A program made the position numbers and the translations under genes. Positions 1 to 9,075 of a DNA stretch of 64,000 bases are shown in pieces. The DNA comes from Shewanella donghaensis (GTDB taxonomy: Bacteria; Pseudomonadota; Gammaproteobacteria; Enterobacterales; Shewanellaceae). The stretch spans positions 3,596,001 to 3,660,000 of the forward strand of contig NZ_CP041783.1 in assembly GCF_007567505.1 (NCBI RefSeq). Direction: 5' to 3'. A model generated the notes under the pieces. It had not been told where the DNA came from. It did no database searches and was given only the letters and a program-made list of their open reading frames with translations. How positions within the stretch are numbered: the first letter of the stretch is position 1; each line of letters opens with the position of its first letter.

Positions 1-1
1 A

Positions 2-1060
2 CTAAAAGCGCATGAATTATTTATTGACCGAGAAAGCTTTTATGAGGCAGTTTTTGGACACTTAGCATTGAAACCTTCCAAGGATAGCGGCTTTAAGTTT
101 ATCGATTTATTCGCTGGGATTGGTGGCGTACGTTTGGGCTTTCAAAATAATGGTGGAGCATGTGTATTCTCATCAGAGTTTGATAAACATGCTCAAGCTA
201 CCTATAGCAATAATCATGGTGAGTTTCCATTTGGCGATATTACCTCAATAAACCCAACACATATTCCTGAACACGATTTGTTGTTAGCAGGATTCCCTTG
301 TCAACCATTCTCGCATGCAGGGCTAAAGTTAGGTATCGAAGATACTCGAGGTACGTTGTTTCATAATATTGCACGTATTATTGAAGAGAAGCAGCCAAAA
401 TTTGCAATGTTAGAAAATGTAAAAGGTCTAGTCAGTCACGATAAAGGGCATACCTTAAAGGTTATTCTTAAAACACTCACTGATATTGGGTACAGCTGTA
501 ATATTTCTAAAGAGTTAATTGAAAATGGAACAGCTAAACAGATTCAAACAGAAGCCAAAAAAATGGTTATGAAATCTGTTGATTTTGGTGTGCCACAAAA
601 TAGGCAGCGTATTTATATCGTGTTATGGAAAGATGGACTAATTGAGAAATTTGAATACCCTAAAGCGTTAAATGTAACGACGAGAGTTGCGGATATTCTA
701 GAAGAAGAACCTTGTGAAAAATTGACCATATCTGATCGATTATGGGCAGGACATCAACGCAGAAAGACCGAAAACAAAGCTAAAGGTAAAGGCTTTGGCT
801 ATGGTCTTGTAACACCAGAGAGTGAATACACTAATACAATTTCCGCACGTTACTATAAAGATGGTAGTGAAATCTTGTTAGCTCAAGAAGGGAAGAACCC
901 TAGAAAAATTAGTCCAAGAGAAGCCGCTAGGCTGCAAGGTTTTCCTGAAGAGTTTGTATTTAGCGCATCAAAAACTCAAGCTTATAAGCAGTTTGGAAAT
1001 AGTGTCTCTGTACCTGTGATTCATGCTTTAGCATGTCAAGTTAAGAAATTAATGGAGTAA
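2..1060 (+). CDS. DNA (cytosine-5-)-methyltransferase, 5'-partial at window edge
   Basis: Methylates the C5 of cytosine in DNA using S-adenosylmethionine, and is presumably the protective enzyme of the restriction genes that follow. The family motifs appear in order: motif I DLFAGIGG, motif IV GFPCQPFS with the catalytic Cys at about codon 100 from the edge, motif VI ENV, motif VIII QNRQRIY, motif IX REAARLQGFP and motif X GNSV near the C terminus. A TTG at 68 could be read as a start, but the same frame stays open to base 2 and encodes plausible protein (…HELFIDRESFYEAVFGH…). I therefore treat the gene as truncated by the window. The variable region between motifs VIII and IX (about 640–880) should set specificity; the target cannot be read from sequence. 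The stop lies 4 bp before the next gene, so the three genes look co-transcribed. Confidence 0.93.
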   Translation, partial: LKAHELFIDRESFYEAVFGHLALKPSKDSGFKFIDLFAGIGGVRLGFQNNGGACVFSSEFDKHAQATYSNNHGEFPFGDITSINPTHIPEHDLLLAGFPCQPFSHAGLKLGIEDTRGTLFHNIARIIEEKQPKFAMLENVKGLVSHDKGHTLKVILKTLTDIGYSCNISKELIENGTAKQIQTEAKKMVMKSVDFGVPQNRQRIYIVLWKDGLIEKFEYPKALNVTTRVADILEEEPCEKLTISDRLWAGHQRRKTENKAKGKGFGYGLVTPESEYTNTISARYYKDGSEILLAQEGKNPRKISPREAARLQGFPEEFVFSASKTQAYKQFGNSVSVPVIHALACQVKKLME

Positions 1061-1064
1061 TTAA

Positions 1065-3200
1065 TTGAAAGATTTCAATACATATTTAAAGTCGACAGAA
1101 TTATCTTCGAAGTTTGCGTGTGAGCTCGGTACTGAAGGAGGGTTTATTAACTTTAGGAACAGTGGAGCGAGAGGAGGAGTTAAAGAGTTTACAGTCTCTT
1201 TATCTTCACTTGTGCAAGGTTTGAATGATATTAAGAGCAATTTAGCTCATTTCTCAGGTTTGACTAGTTATGTGGAGAAGGATTGGCGAGACGCTGGGTC
1301 TCAGTATTTTCAAGATCTAGTCCTTAACTCGATGATTACAGTGCAAACAAAACCATGCTTTACAACGTTGTCTAAGATTATTAGCTGGGCAAATGATGAG
1401 CAAGAAACAGATTTTAATGATAATAGTATCGATTTATCTTTAGATTCAATAGATAAAGCGATTGCACGTTTAGCTGTGCTTATAGCTCAATATACACCTT
1501 CTTCTAATATTTCAATCGTGAGTCCAGCTAAAAGAGAGAAGATAACACTTACCAAGATTAGAGATTTTGCATATCAAGTGTTCTCAATTCTTTTTGGTGA
1601 GCATTTAGCTGACATAGAAGCGATAATGTGCCCAAAAGGAATTGACAATAAGGTAGATCTACCTTTTCTACCAAAAGTTTTCATGCTTTCAGAGACACTG
1701 CTTCAAGAGAATGATTTATCAACAGGCGAAGCTAACACTTTACGCTTTTTCACTAAACCTTTAGTTCTAGGGTCTAGTTATATTTATGTAAGTACGCAGT
1801 GGTATGGCGATGAGAGGAAAGGACTGAGTTTTGAAAGTTTAAAGCTTTTTCTGCAAGCACATTTCCCGCAGTATCAGGTCCTTAAAAAAGATAATGAGTT
1901 TACTTTGTTATCTTGTCTAGAAAAGGAGCTTTTAACTAATAAGTTACCGAAACCCTTCCTACTCCTCGCTGGTATTTCTGGTACTGGTAAAACTCGCTTT
2001 GTGCGTGAGCAAGCCAAAGCCACTGGCTCTTTAACTGAAACCTATTGTTTGACCTCGGTGCGTCCTGATTGGCACGAACCCAGCGATTTACTCGGTTATG
2101 TTTCGAGGTTAGGTGTTAAACCTCAGTATGTTGCCACCGATGTGTTGCGCTTTATTGTGAAAGCTTGGTGCGAAATTATTGAAAAAATTGAACGAGACAG
2201 CAACGGAGTAGCGCTCGACTGGCGCGGCCATGAATTAGCTAAAATTCGTCCTTTTTGGCTGTGTTTAGATGAGATGAACCTTGCACCTGTTGAACAATAC
2301 TTTGCAGATTATTTATCGGTATTGGAAACGCGCTGCTGGAATGCACCGGAAAAATTAAAAGAATCTGAGTTAAGTTATGTTTATGAGTGTGATCCGCTTA
2401 TAAAAGGAGAGGTATTTAGCTCTCTAGATGCTGATGCTTTCGGCAAAACTAGTGACGAAAGTGAGAAACCTTCAACCCTGTTAGCGAAAGACCTAGGTTT
2501 TGATCTCAGCAAAGATAGAGATAAGGATATTTGGGACTACTTCTTAGCTCACGGCATTAGCATTCCATTTAATTTAATTGTTGCTGGCACTGTGAATATG
2601 GATGAAACCACCCATGGTTTCTCTCGCAAAGTGATTGACCGTGCGCTGACGTTCGATTTTGGTGAGTTTTTCCCGAATAACATTGATGAGTTTTTTGAGG
2701 CTAAATTTGAACCGAAAAGACTCAGTTACCCAACATATAGCCAAGCTAAATTTGAGCAGTTTTCATCGGTAGCGGCCGACCCCAAAGCCCAAAAGACTAC
2801 CGCTTTCTTTAAGACCATTAATGCCGTACTGCAAGGTACGCCTTTTGAATTGGCATTTCGCGCCTTTAACGAACTGTGTTTATCAGTGATTAGTTTTGCT
2901 CCTGAAAATGATGAACAGTTAGCGGCAGTTTTTGATGACTTTTTGATGTGTAAAGTGCTGCCTCGTATCGAAGGTGATGAAGATAAATTACAGACGCTTA
3001 AAGGTGAGGCATTACTTCAAAGTCTTAAAGACGTGATAGCCAATGAGCTTGAAAGTATTTGGGAAAAAGATCGTGTCGACTTACTGCGTCAATCTATAGG
3101 CTCAGATGATAGTGTGATTAAAGTTAAGTGTCGCTCAAAGATTAAACTTGAGAGTATGCAAACTAAGTTAGATAGCGGTTTTACTTCATTCTGGCCATAA
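1065..3200 (+). CDS. McrB-like AAA+ ATPase/GTPase, restriction subunit
   Basis: Predicted motor subunit of a McrBC-related restriction enzyme, which would hydrolyse nucleotide and activate the nuclease encoded next. Walker A (GISGTGKT) lies near residues 303–310 and Walker B (LCLDEMN) near 398–404. A McrB-type asparagine motif (VNMDETTHGFS) and arginine-rich DRALTFDF sit near 510–530. The first ~290 residues match no domain I recognise and probably bind DNA. The TTG start is chosen because GGAG at 1054–1057, inside the last codons of the methyltransferase, is spaced 7 nt from it. At 711 aa it is larger than E. coli McrB (459 aa), mostly through the N-terminal part and an insertion between Walker B and the asparagine motif. 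Whether it prefers GTP, as McrB does, cannot be told. Confidence 0.85.
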   Translation: MKDFNTYLKSTELSSKFACELGTEGGFINFRNSGARGGVKEFTVSLSSLVQGLNDIKSNLAHFSGLTSYVEKDWRDAGSQYFQDLVLNSMITVQTKPCFTTLSKIISWANDEQETDFNDNSIDLSLDSIDKAIARLAVLIAQYTPSSNISIVSPAKREKITLTKIRDFAYQVFSILFGEHLADIEAIMCPKGIDNKVDLPFLPKVFMLSETLLQENDLSTGEANTLRFFTKPLVLGSSYIYVSTQWYGDERKGLSFESLKLFLQAHFPQYQVLKKDNEFTLLSCLEKELLTNKLPKPFLLLAGISGTGKTRFVREQAKATGSLTETYCLTSVRPDWHEPSDLLGYVSRLGVKPQYVATDVLRFIVKAWCEIIEKIERDSNGVALDWRGHELAKIRPFWLCLDEMNLAPVEQYFADYLSVLETRCWNAPEKLKESELSYVYECDPLIKGEVFSSLDADAFGKTSDESEKPSTLLAKDLGFDLSKDRDKDIWDYFLAHGISIPFNLIVAGTVNMDETTHGFSRKVIDRALTFDFGEFFPNNIDEFFEAKFEPKRLSYPTYSQAKFEQFSSVAADPKAQKTTAFFKTINAVLQGTPFELAFRAFNELCLSVISFAPENDEQLAAVFDDFLMCKVLPRIEGDEDKLQTLKGEALLQSLKDVIANELESIWEKDRVDLLRQSIGSDDSVIKVKCRSKIKLESMQTKLDSGFTSFWP

Positions 3201-3225
3201 CAGCGTAGTAGGAATAGTCGAAGCA

Positions 3226-5556
3226 ATGACAAACCGTAAACGCGCGACCATCAAGCTTAATCATCCAGACTTTATTGTTTATGTAAGTTGCGATGATATC
3301 GCGAGTCCATTAAAAAAACTGGCACATACTTATTCGCAGCGCAGTGTTGCATTGCCATCAGGGGATGTTATTGCAGTCTTGGCGGATGATGTTACGGCCA
3401 CATTTGATGATGGGTTGCCTTTAGATAGTCCGTTCTTTTTTGAAAATCGCCAATACTGGTTTGAAATTGAGTTTGAGCCAGCGGTTACTAAAAACTCTGC
3501 GATTGTAAATCATAAGCATCGATTAATTGAGGGGGCTTTCCACTTAAACCGCAAAGGCAATGTGCTTCAAGCTGCGCTCAATTTTGGTAATGATGTTGGC
3601 CGTTGTGGTTTTAAAGTTGAATATCAAATTGATGGCAAGCTTTGCTCGGCTAATATTAATTTTAATATTTTTGCGACTAAGATGGTGATGGAGCAAGACC
3701 TTAACCTTATTAATCTAGCCATTGATAAAGTTTACCCACTATGGCGCTACAGTTTAATTAGTAAAACCACTCAACAGGTCACTAAATCAAGCAGAAACAC
3801 TGACAAGTTTGAACTGTTTTGGTTAGCCCAATTTGAAAGGTTAGTGGCGGAATTAGAGCGTGGCGTTAAGCAGATAATTAATTCCCCTCACAACCGATTG
3901 CAGTCATTTACTAAGCAGCAAAAGCTAGATCGCATTAGTAAGCAGCAAAAGCCAAGACAAATTGAAAAGGCACTACAACTCATTGAGAGTGGCATTGCTA
4001 ACCCACGTATTAGTGTTAGTTATAAAAAGCTCCATATAGACACTCCTGAAAACCGTTTTATTAAAATGGTGATCAATCGGATTAATGATACTTTGAAAGG
4101 CTTTATCATTGAGATTGATGCTAAAGAACAGGCAAAGGTATCAGATTCTTTTATCGATAAGCTAAAAACTTGGCAAAGAGTATTTAGCAAGATGACGAAG
4201 CAACAACTCTGGCGAGAAGTTGGAAGTTTTAGTGGGCTAAATAGTGACTCTAAGGTGCTGCAACAAGGTAACGGTTACGCCAAGGTTTACAAAGTATGGC
4301 AACAATTAAAATTCTACCTTAATAAGGCGGGGGGGCATGCTGATATTTCCATTAAGTCAGTGGCAGAGCTATATGAAATTTGGTGCTTTGTTGAGGTCAT
4401 GGAGGTAATCAAAAGCCTTGGCTTTAAAGAGCAAAAACGAGAGCTAGCTCAGTTAAAGCAAGTGCAGTTTGAAAAACACTTTAGCAAAAATGGTATGGCG
4501 GCGGCTTTTGAATATTATCGCAGTGATGGGGTGGTGATAAAGCTTGCACATGAACCTACCTTTTCCCCTAATCACGAGGCTGAAAATCGCACTTGGCTGG
4601 CAAATCAACGCCCTGATATTGTGTTGCAAGTAACACTGAAAAATCAGGAATCGTTTTTCATTATATTTGATGCTAAATACCGTATCGATAATGCTCAAAT
4701 TAATGATAAAGACGCAGTACCTGAAGATGCCATTAATCAGATGCACCGTTATCGAGATGCAATTATTCATCAGCAGAAAATAACAAATGAAGCGCCAATT
4801 AAGAGCCGTCCCGTAATGGGAGCCTTTGCTTTATATCCCGGATTTTGTGATCAAACTAACTGCAATAACCCCTATCAAGATGCCATTGAACAAGTTGGTA
4901 TCGGCGCGTTTGCTTTATTGCCTAGTAATGCAGACCAGCAAAGTCACCGGCTATGGTTGCAAGATTATCTTGAGCAGAAACTAGGTGTGATTTCAGATGA
5001 GTCTCCCGTTCGTAGTCATGATTATTACTTTGTTGAAGATGCTGCTCGAATCTCTCCTTATGGGCAAAATGCGATTCGCCATATGGGTTTGACTATGGTG
5101 GCACCGCTTAATGAGATAAGCCGTGCAGAACAATATTTAGAGCATGCGAGACAAGGAAAGTTACAGGGGTACCACACTCAATTGCTAGGAACCAATCGTC
5201 AGAATATTCATCGTAATATCATTCGGGAGATTCGGTATCTTATCGTAACGGTTCGTAATGAAGATTGTGATTCGGTTCAGGTAGGCAAATACCTTTACCG
5301 TGTAGCAAATGTAAAGCTGATGCCAAGGCATAGCATTGACGAACAACTAACGGGTAAAGCCAGTACAGATGAACGGCTATATTGGTTATTTGAATTTTCA
5401 GGCGAACCAACAAAGCTTGAAAGTGAAATCAGGCTACCTTACGAAGAACACTTTAAGTTTAAACTGACTAAAGCGGAATACCTTAAAGAGGTTAAACACT
5501 GGAATGATATTACAGGTGAGCTTCAGCTGTATGCTGAGCTTGATGAAACTTGGTAA
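3226..5556 (+). CDS. McrC-like DUF2357 / PD-(D/E)XK nuclease
   Basis: Predicted DNA-cleaving partner of the preceding ATPase. The central segment carries the DUF2357/McrC-like helical signature around LYEIWCFVEVMEVIKSLGF. It is followed by a PD-(D/E)XK active site: P463-D464 in RPDIVLQV, then D482-A-K484 in FDAKYRI. Residues 1–300 are β-rich then helical. After the nuclease come about 250 further residues (530–776) including a YFVEDAARISPYG stretch and a β-rich tail (REIRYLIVTVRN… to the end), which McrC itself lacks. The tail could be a target-recognition or modified-base-sensing domain, but this is inference. The gap to the ATPase stop is 25 bp; an AGGAA lies about 12 nt before the ATG, a loose ribosome site. 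A terminator follows at 5586. Confidence 0.85.
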   Translation: MTNRKRATIKLNHPDFIVYVSCDDIASPLKKLAHTYSQRSVALPSGDVIAVLADDVTATFDDGLPLDSPFFFENRQYWFEIEFEPAVTKNSAIVNHKHRLIEGAFHLNRKGNVLQAALNFGNDVGRCGFKVEYQIDGKLCSANINFNIFATKMVMEQDLNLINLAIDKVYPLWRYSLISKTTQQVTKSSRNTDKFELFWLAQFERLVAELERGVKQIINSPHNRLQSFTKQQKLDRISKQQKPRQIEKALQLIESGIANPRISVSYKKLHIDTPENRFIKMVINRINDTLKGFIIEIDAKEQAKVSDSFIDKLKTWQRVFSKMTKQQLWREVGSFSGLNSDSKVLQQGNGYAKVYKVWQQLKFYLNKAGGHADISIKSVAELYEIWCFVEVMEVIKSLGFKEQKRELAQLKQVQFEKHFSKNGMAAAFEYYRSDGVVIKLAHEPTFSPNHEAENRTWLANQRPDIVLQVTLKNQESFFIIFDAKYRIDNAQINDKDAVPEDAINQMHRYRDAIIHQQKITNEAPIKSRPVMGAFALYPGFCDQTNCNNPYQDAIEQVGIGAFALLPSNADQQSHRLWLQDYLEQKLGVISDESPVRSHDYYFVEDAARISPYGQNAIRHMGLTMVAPLNEISRAEQYLEHARQGKLQGYHTQLLGTNRQNIHRNIIREIRYLIVTVRNEDCDSVQVGKYLYRVANVKLMPRHSIDEQLTGKASTDERLYWLFEFSGEPTKLESEIRLPYEEHFKFKLTKAEYLKEVKHWNDITGELQLYAELDETW

Positions 5557-5585
5557 AAGCTTTTAGGTTGATGTATCAAAATTAA

Positions 5586-5610
5586 AAAGCCCAGCATTTA
5601 GCTGGGCTTT
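5586..5610. terminator. Bidirectional terminator between the restriction genes and yicC
   Basis: A perfect 10-bp stem (AAAGCCCAGC / GCTGGGCTTT) with an ATTTA loop sits between two convergent genes. A-tract and T-tract flanks allow termination in both directions. Confidence 0.8.
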
Positions 5611-5637
5611 GTTAGCGTCAGAGTGTAAATAAACTCA

Positions 5638-6501
5638 TTACTCAACGTTTTGAATTTGTTCGCGCATTTGCTCGATCAATACTTTAAGTTCTACCGCAGC
5701 AGCAGTGACTTCTGCACTGATTGATTTAGAGGCTAGGGTGTTAGACTCACGGTTGAATTCTTGCATCATGAAATCTAAGCGGCGGCCTTGTGCGCCACCT
5801 TTTTTGAGGATTAAGCGCGTTTCTGCAACGTGTGCGTCAAGGCGATCCATTTCTTCAGCTACATCCATCTTTTGTGCAAGTAGCACCATTTCTTGCTCCA
5901 TACGCGCTGGATCAAGTTCGCCAGTGATTTCTGCTAAACGGTTGGTTAGCTTGTCACGTTGCCATTGCATGATGGCTGGCATGTGCTCACGCACTACTGC
6001 AACTTGCTCAACAATTTGGTCTAAGCGGGTTTGTAGCATGGTATTGATTGCTTCGCCTTCACGGCCACGGGCTTCGATAAATTGCGCTACTGCGCCATCA
6101 AAAGCGACTAATAAGTCTTTGTTGATGTCGCCCATGTCTTGCTCGGCACCAGCCATAACACCAGGCCAGCGTAGAATGTCTGCTAAGTTTAGTTCGCCAT
6201 GGCTAGATTCTTTCTTTAACCAATCAGCAGCATTAAGTAGTTGCTTGGCTAAGTCTTGGTTTAGGCGCATTTCACTGCTGCCAGACTCAGAAAGTTCATA
6301 ACGTAAGTTGACCTCAACCTTGCCGCGGTTTAATCGCTTACGTAGGCGATCACGCAATACTGGCTCTAGGCTTCGCATTTGTTCTGGTAACCGTAAGTAG
6401 GTTTCCAAGTAACGTTGATTGACTGAGCGAAGTTCCCACGAGGCAGTGCCCCAATCGGCTTTGTGCTCGATACGAGCGTAGGCGGTCATACTTTGGATCA
6501 T
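5638..6501 (-). CDS. yicC: YicC family endoribonuclease
   Basis: YicC/YloC family protein of the usual length (287 aa). It opens with the characteristic MIQSMTAYAR, has the SVNQRYLE segment near residue 27, and ends with a conserved C-terminal block (RRLDFMMQEFNRESNTLASKS). E. coli YicC is reported as an endoribonuclease that acts in small-RNA turnover; that activity is transferred here by family. An AGGG lies 7 nt before the ATG. The gene stands near rph-pyrE as in E. coli, although here lgt and panE-like genes come between. A coiled-coil-rich middle region (about 100–200) is typical. Its terminator is the shared hairpin at 5586. Confidence 0.93.
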   Translation of the reverse strand: MIQSMTAYARIEHKADWGTASWELRSVNQRYLETYLRLPEQMRSLEPVLRDRLRKRLNRGKVEVNLRYELSESGSSEMRLNQDLAKQLLNAADWLKKESSHGELNLADILRWPGVMAGAEQDMGDINKDLLVAFDGAVAQFIEARGREGEAINTMLQTRLDQIVEQVAVVREHMPAIMQWQRDKLTNRLAEITGELDPARMEQEMVLLAQKMDVAEEMDRLDAHVAETRLILKKGGAQGRRLDFMMQEFNRESNTLASKSISAEVTAAAVELKVLIEQMREQIQNVE

Positions 6502-6794
6502 TGTGAACCCTGATTAATTAGCAGCGTAATAGTGTGTCGATTATAGTCTGCTGGTTGTGAAGGTCAAAGTTTACAAAAGCTTATACCGTCGGTTTTGCGC
6601 TATTTTTGCAACTTAAGCCGCGTTTATGGGTCACAAGCTACAGATATATAGAAATCGATGCTTTGCAGTTAATGAAAATAACCTGTCAGTGTAACCATTG
6701 TCATCGAATTAAGCTGATGAATTGTTTATAGTAAGCCTCAGTTATTTGCTTGTGCCTGTTGGCCGTAGCCGTTTTTAAATTTTGGAGTAGTCAA

Positions 6795-7577
6795 TTGGAC
6801 CATTTTGTGTGGAATCTCGACCCAGTATTAATTTCATTTATGGGTCTTAAAGTACATTGGTACGGTGCTTTGTTTGCGTTGGCTATTGGTAGTGGTTTTC
6901 AGGTCATGAAGCGCATGTACAAAAAAGAAGGCTTAGATGTTGAGTCTTTAGATAACTTACTTATTTATTGTGTGGTGGGCATCATTGTCGGCGCACGTTT
7001 AGCCCATTGCTTCTTTTACGATCCGAGTTACTATTTTGCCAACCCGCTGAAGATTTTGGCGATTTGGGAAGGTGGACTTGCCAGCCATGGTGGCGGTTTA
7101 GGTGCCATTTTAGCGCTGTATTATTACAAGCGTAAAACCGATATGCCGTTCTTGTTTTTACTTGACCGCTTAGCCATTGCTACAGCGATATTTGGTTTCT
7201 TTGTGCGTATGGCTAACTTTGCTAACTCAGAAATTTTGGGCTTACCGACGACTAAGCCATGGGGCATTATTTTTGAACGTATTGATATGTTGCCTCGTCA
7301 TCCGGCGCAATTATATGAAGCATTTAGCTACCTTGTTATCTTTATAGCCTTATACGCGGTGTATAAATTCACTAACCTTAAAGAAAAGCACGGTGTTATC
7401 TTTGGCTTGTTCTTGTGTAGTGTATTCAGTGCACGTTGGGCCATCGAAATGGTCAAGGTTAAGCAGGCTGCTTACGCTACTGAGTGGACAATGAGTGCAG
7501 GGCAGTTATTGAGTATTCCGTTTTTAGTGGTGGGCGTGGCGTTGTTAGTTTTGCCGATGATTAAAAAGACTAAGTAG
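6795..7577 (+). CDS. Lgt-like prolipoprotein diacylglyceryl transferase (paralogue)
   Basis: Membrane enzyme family that transfers diacylglyceryl from phosphatidylglycerol to the lipobox Cys of prolipoproteins. Lgt landmarks are visible: the N-terminal HWYG, GARLAHCFFYD, the HGGGLG loop, a signature-like RMANFANSEILG (usual form GRxGNFxNxE), and LPRHPAQLYEA. About seven hydrophobic segments are present. The protein is about 260 aa, shorter than E. coli Lgt (291). A longer frame opens at 6750, but the TTG at 6795 has GGAG 7 nt upstream and gives the family N terminus (MDHFVWNLDPVLIS). It sits alone, not beside thyA as the housekeeping lgt often does, and the signature is diverged. It may be a second copy with specialised substrates. 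Confidence 0.82.
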   Translation: MDHFVWNLDPVLISFMGLKVHWYGALFALAIGSGFQVMKRMYKKEGLDVESLDNLLIYCVVGIIVGARLAHCFFYDPSYYFANPLKILAIWEGGLASHGGGLGAILALYYYKRKTDMPFLFLLDRLAIATAIFGFFVRMANFANSEILGLPTTKPWGIIFERIDMLPRHPAQLYEAFSYLVIFIALYAVYKFTNLKEKHGVIFGLFLCSVFSARWAIEMVKVKQAAYATEWTMSAGQLLSIPFLVVGVALLVLPMIKKTK

Positions 7578-7595
7578 ATTAAAAAGACTAAGTAG
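7560..7595 (+). repeat. 18-bp tandem duplication covering the lgt-paralogue stop codon
   Basis: Two exact adjacent 18-bp copies (7560–7577 and 7578–7595). The first copy encodes the last residues IKKTK and the TAG stop. The second repeats the same codons and stop in frame, so readthrough would add only five residues. Confidence 0.95.
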
Positions 7596-7630
7596 ATTTA
7601 GTCAGACTGTTTTAAGACATTTAAAAACTG

Positions 7631-7677
7631 AAAAAGCCGAGTGAATTACTGGATGCAGTAACTCACTCGGCTTTTTT
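7631..7677 (+). terminator. Rho-independent terminator after the lgt paralogue
   Basis: A long stem (AAAAGCCGAGTGA… paired with …TCACTCGGCTTTT) with a small GATG-type loop, followed by six T. It also ends in A-rich sequence on the other strand, so it may serve the panE-like gene that converges on it. Confidence 0.85.
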
Positions 7678-7755
7678 GTCTGTGGTTAGTACTAATGTTA
7701 GAGCGAGTATTAGCGCTGGTTTAAATAAAAGTACTTATATTAGTGCTAGCGCTAA

Positions 7756-8844
7756 CTAAGCTCGAATCATGCGGTAAATGTCATCGATGCTGACTGTCTC
7801 GCCTTGTTCTAGTTGTTTTATCCCTTCGACTATTGCGCTGTTTACTGGCGTTGCCACTTGATGTTTTAGCCCCAGTTTAACCACTGCGCCATTGAGGAAA
7901 TCAACTTCAGTTGGCCGCTTTGCTTGAATGTCTTGCCACATTGATGAGCGTGCATGAGGGTCTATCGCTAGCATCTGCTTTGCTAATATCGTAAATAAAA
8001 TATCAGGCATTGAGAGTATCAGTGGCAACAAGGCGGGTTTTACTTTGGTAAATTGGGCTAAGGGGTGCTTTGCTTGTTTACAAACGTTGAGCCATTCTTT
8101 CATCGCCATTGCTAGCAGCTTTCTGGTCTTACGCTGAGTGAACTGCTGTTTGATTGGTACGTCACAGATGGCGTTCAATGCATTGTTGAGGTTGAGGAGT
8201 AACTTGCCGTTAATGATAGTGGTCATATCGCTTGCTAGGGTGCAGCTGATATTAGTTCCAGTATTACTGGTAGCTGTGTCCGTGTTAGTGACAAAAGCTG
8301 CTTCAATGGCTGTTTCAATAGCTTTAGTTTGCGGGCAAGATTCGAATATAAATCCGCCTTCAGTGCCTTTATGGAAAGTGGCGTTATCTTGTTGCAGTAC
8401 ATTAAAAGTGGTGATGCCTTGATAGACTTGTCTTGTGGCTTTGGTTTTAGCTAATGCTTGCTCAAAAATCTCAAGGCTGCCGATACCATTTTGCATTAAA
8501 ATAATGGCACTATTTTCATCTGAAATAGCCAGTAAGTCATCGATGATATTCGGTAATTGATGACATTTTAGCGTGACAAAAATAACCTCGAAAATTGGAC
8601 TGCTGTGATTAGAGCCTTTCTCAACATCATTTAGGCAACTGAGTTCATTTACATCGGTAATGAGTGCGTCAGGCATGACCCGTTGCTCTAAACCTTGATA
8701 ATCAGTGAGGCGAATACCGCCATTATCAGTAATGCTGGTTTTGATCCTTGGCCGACAAATAATACTGACATCAAGATTGGCGAGCTTGAGCTCACCTGCT
8801 AAGTAACATCCTGTTGAACCTGCACCAAAGATGGCAATTTTCAT
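7756..8844 (-). CDS. Ketopantoate reductase family protein (PanE/ApbA-like)
   Basis: NADPH-dependent 2-dehydropantoate reductase family; PanE makes pantoate for pantothenate and CoA. The N terminus has a Rossmann GAGSTGCYLA motif near residue 8. The C-terminal half has the lysine block INGKLLLNLNNAL and the SSMWQDIQAKRPTEVDFLNG motif matching the family's SSMxQDxxxxRxTEID substrate-binding segment. The protein is about 362 aa against about 300 for E. coli PanE. The excess is in two insertions, near residues 75–90 and 195–210 (the latter rich in Thr, Asn and Ser). A GTG nine bases upstream (8853) is in frame; ATG is preferred because it gives the standard MKIAIFGAG start. Neither has a clear ribosome site. 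True PanE or another family oxidoreductase cannot be separated. Confidence 0.8.
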   Translation of the reverse strand: MKIAIFGAGSTGCYLAGELKLANLDVSIICRPRIKTSITDNGGIRLTDYQGLEQRVMPDALITDVNELSCLNDVEKGSNHSSPIFEVIFVTLKCHQLPNIIDDLLAISDENSAIILMQNGIGSLEIFEQALAKTKATRQVYQGITTFNVLQQDNATFHKGTEGGFIFESCPQTKAIETAIEAAFVTNTDTATSNTGTNISCTLASDMTTIINGKLLLNLNNALNAICDVPIKQQFTQRKTRKLLAMAMKEWLNVCKQAKHPLAQFTKVKPALLPLILSMPDILFTILAKQMLAIDPHARSSMWQDIQAKRPTEVDFLNGAVVKLGLKHQVATPVNSAIVEGIKQLEQGETVSIDDIYRMIRA

Positions 8845-9075
8845 ATGTTTCACATCATTTAGAGGGTATTTAATCCCTCAGTGTGCCGTTTTGTTAATAA
8901 AAAACCAATAAGGGTTTTGTTTAGCGTGGCATCAATTCAAACAAGTCACTATAATGTGCTCCCAAATATGCACGAAATTTATGTGCACAAAGCTATTGGC
9001 TTAAAACGGCTATTGGCTTAAAACAGCTATTTACTTAGAACTTTAGTCATCGAATTCACATAATAGGAAATTCAT

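Noticed and set aside
5705..6301. 198-codon frame antisense to yicC
   Set aside because: Shadow of yicC; Ser/Arg-rich composition and no ribosome site.
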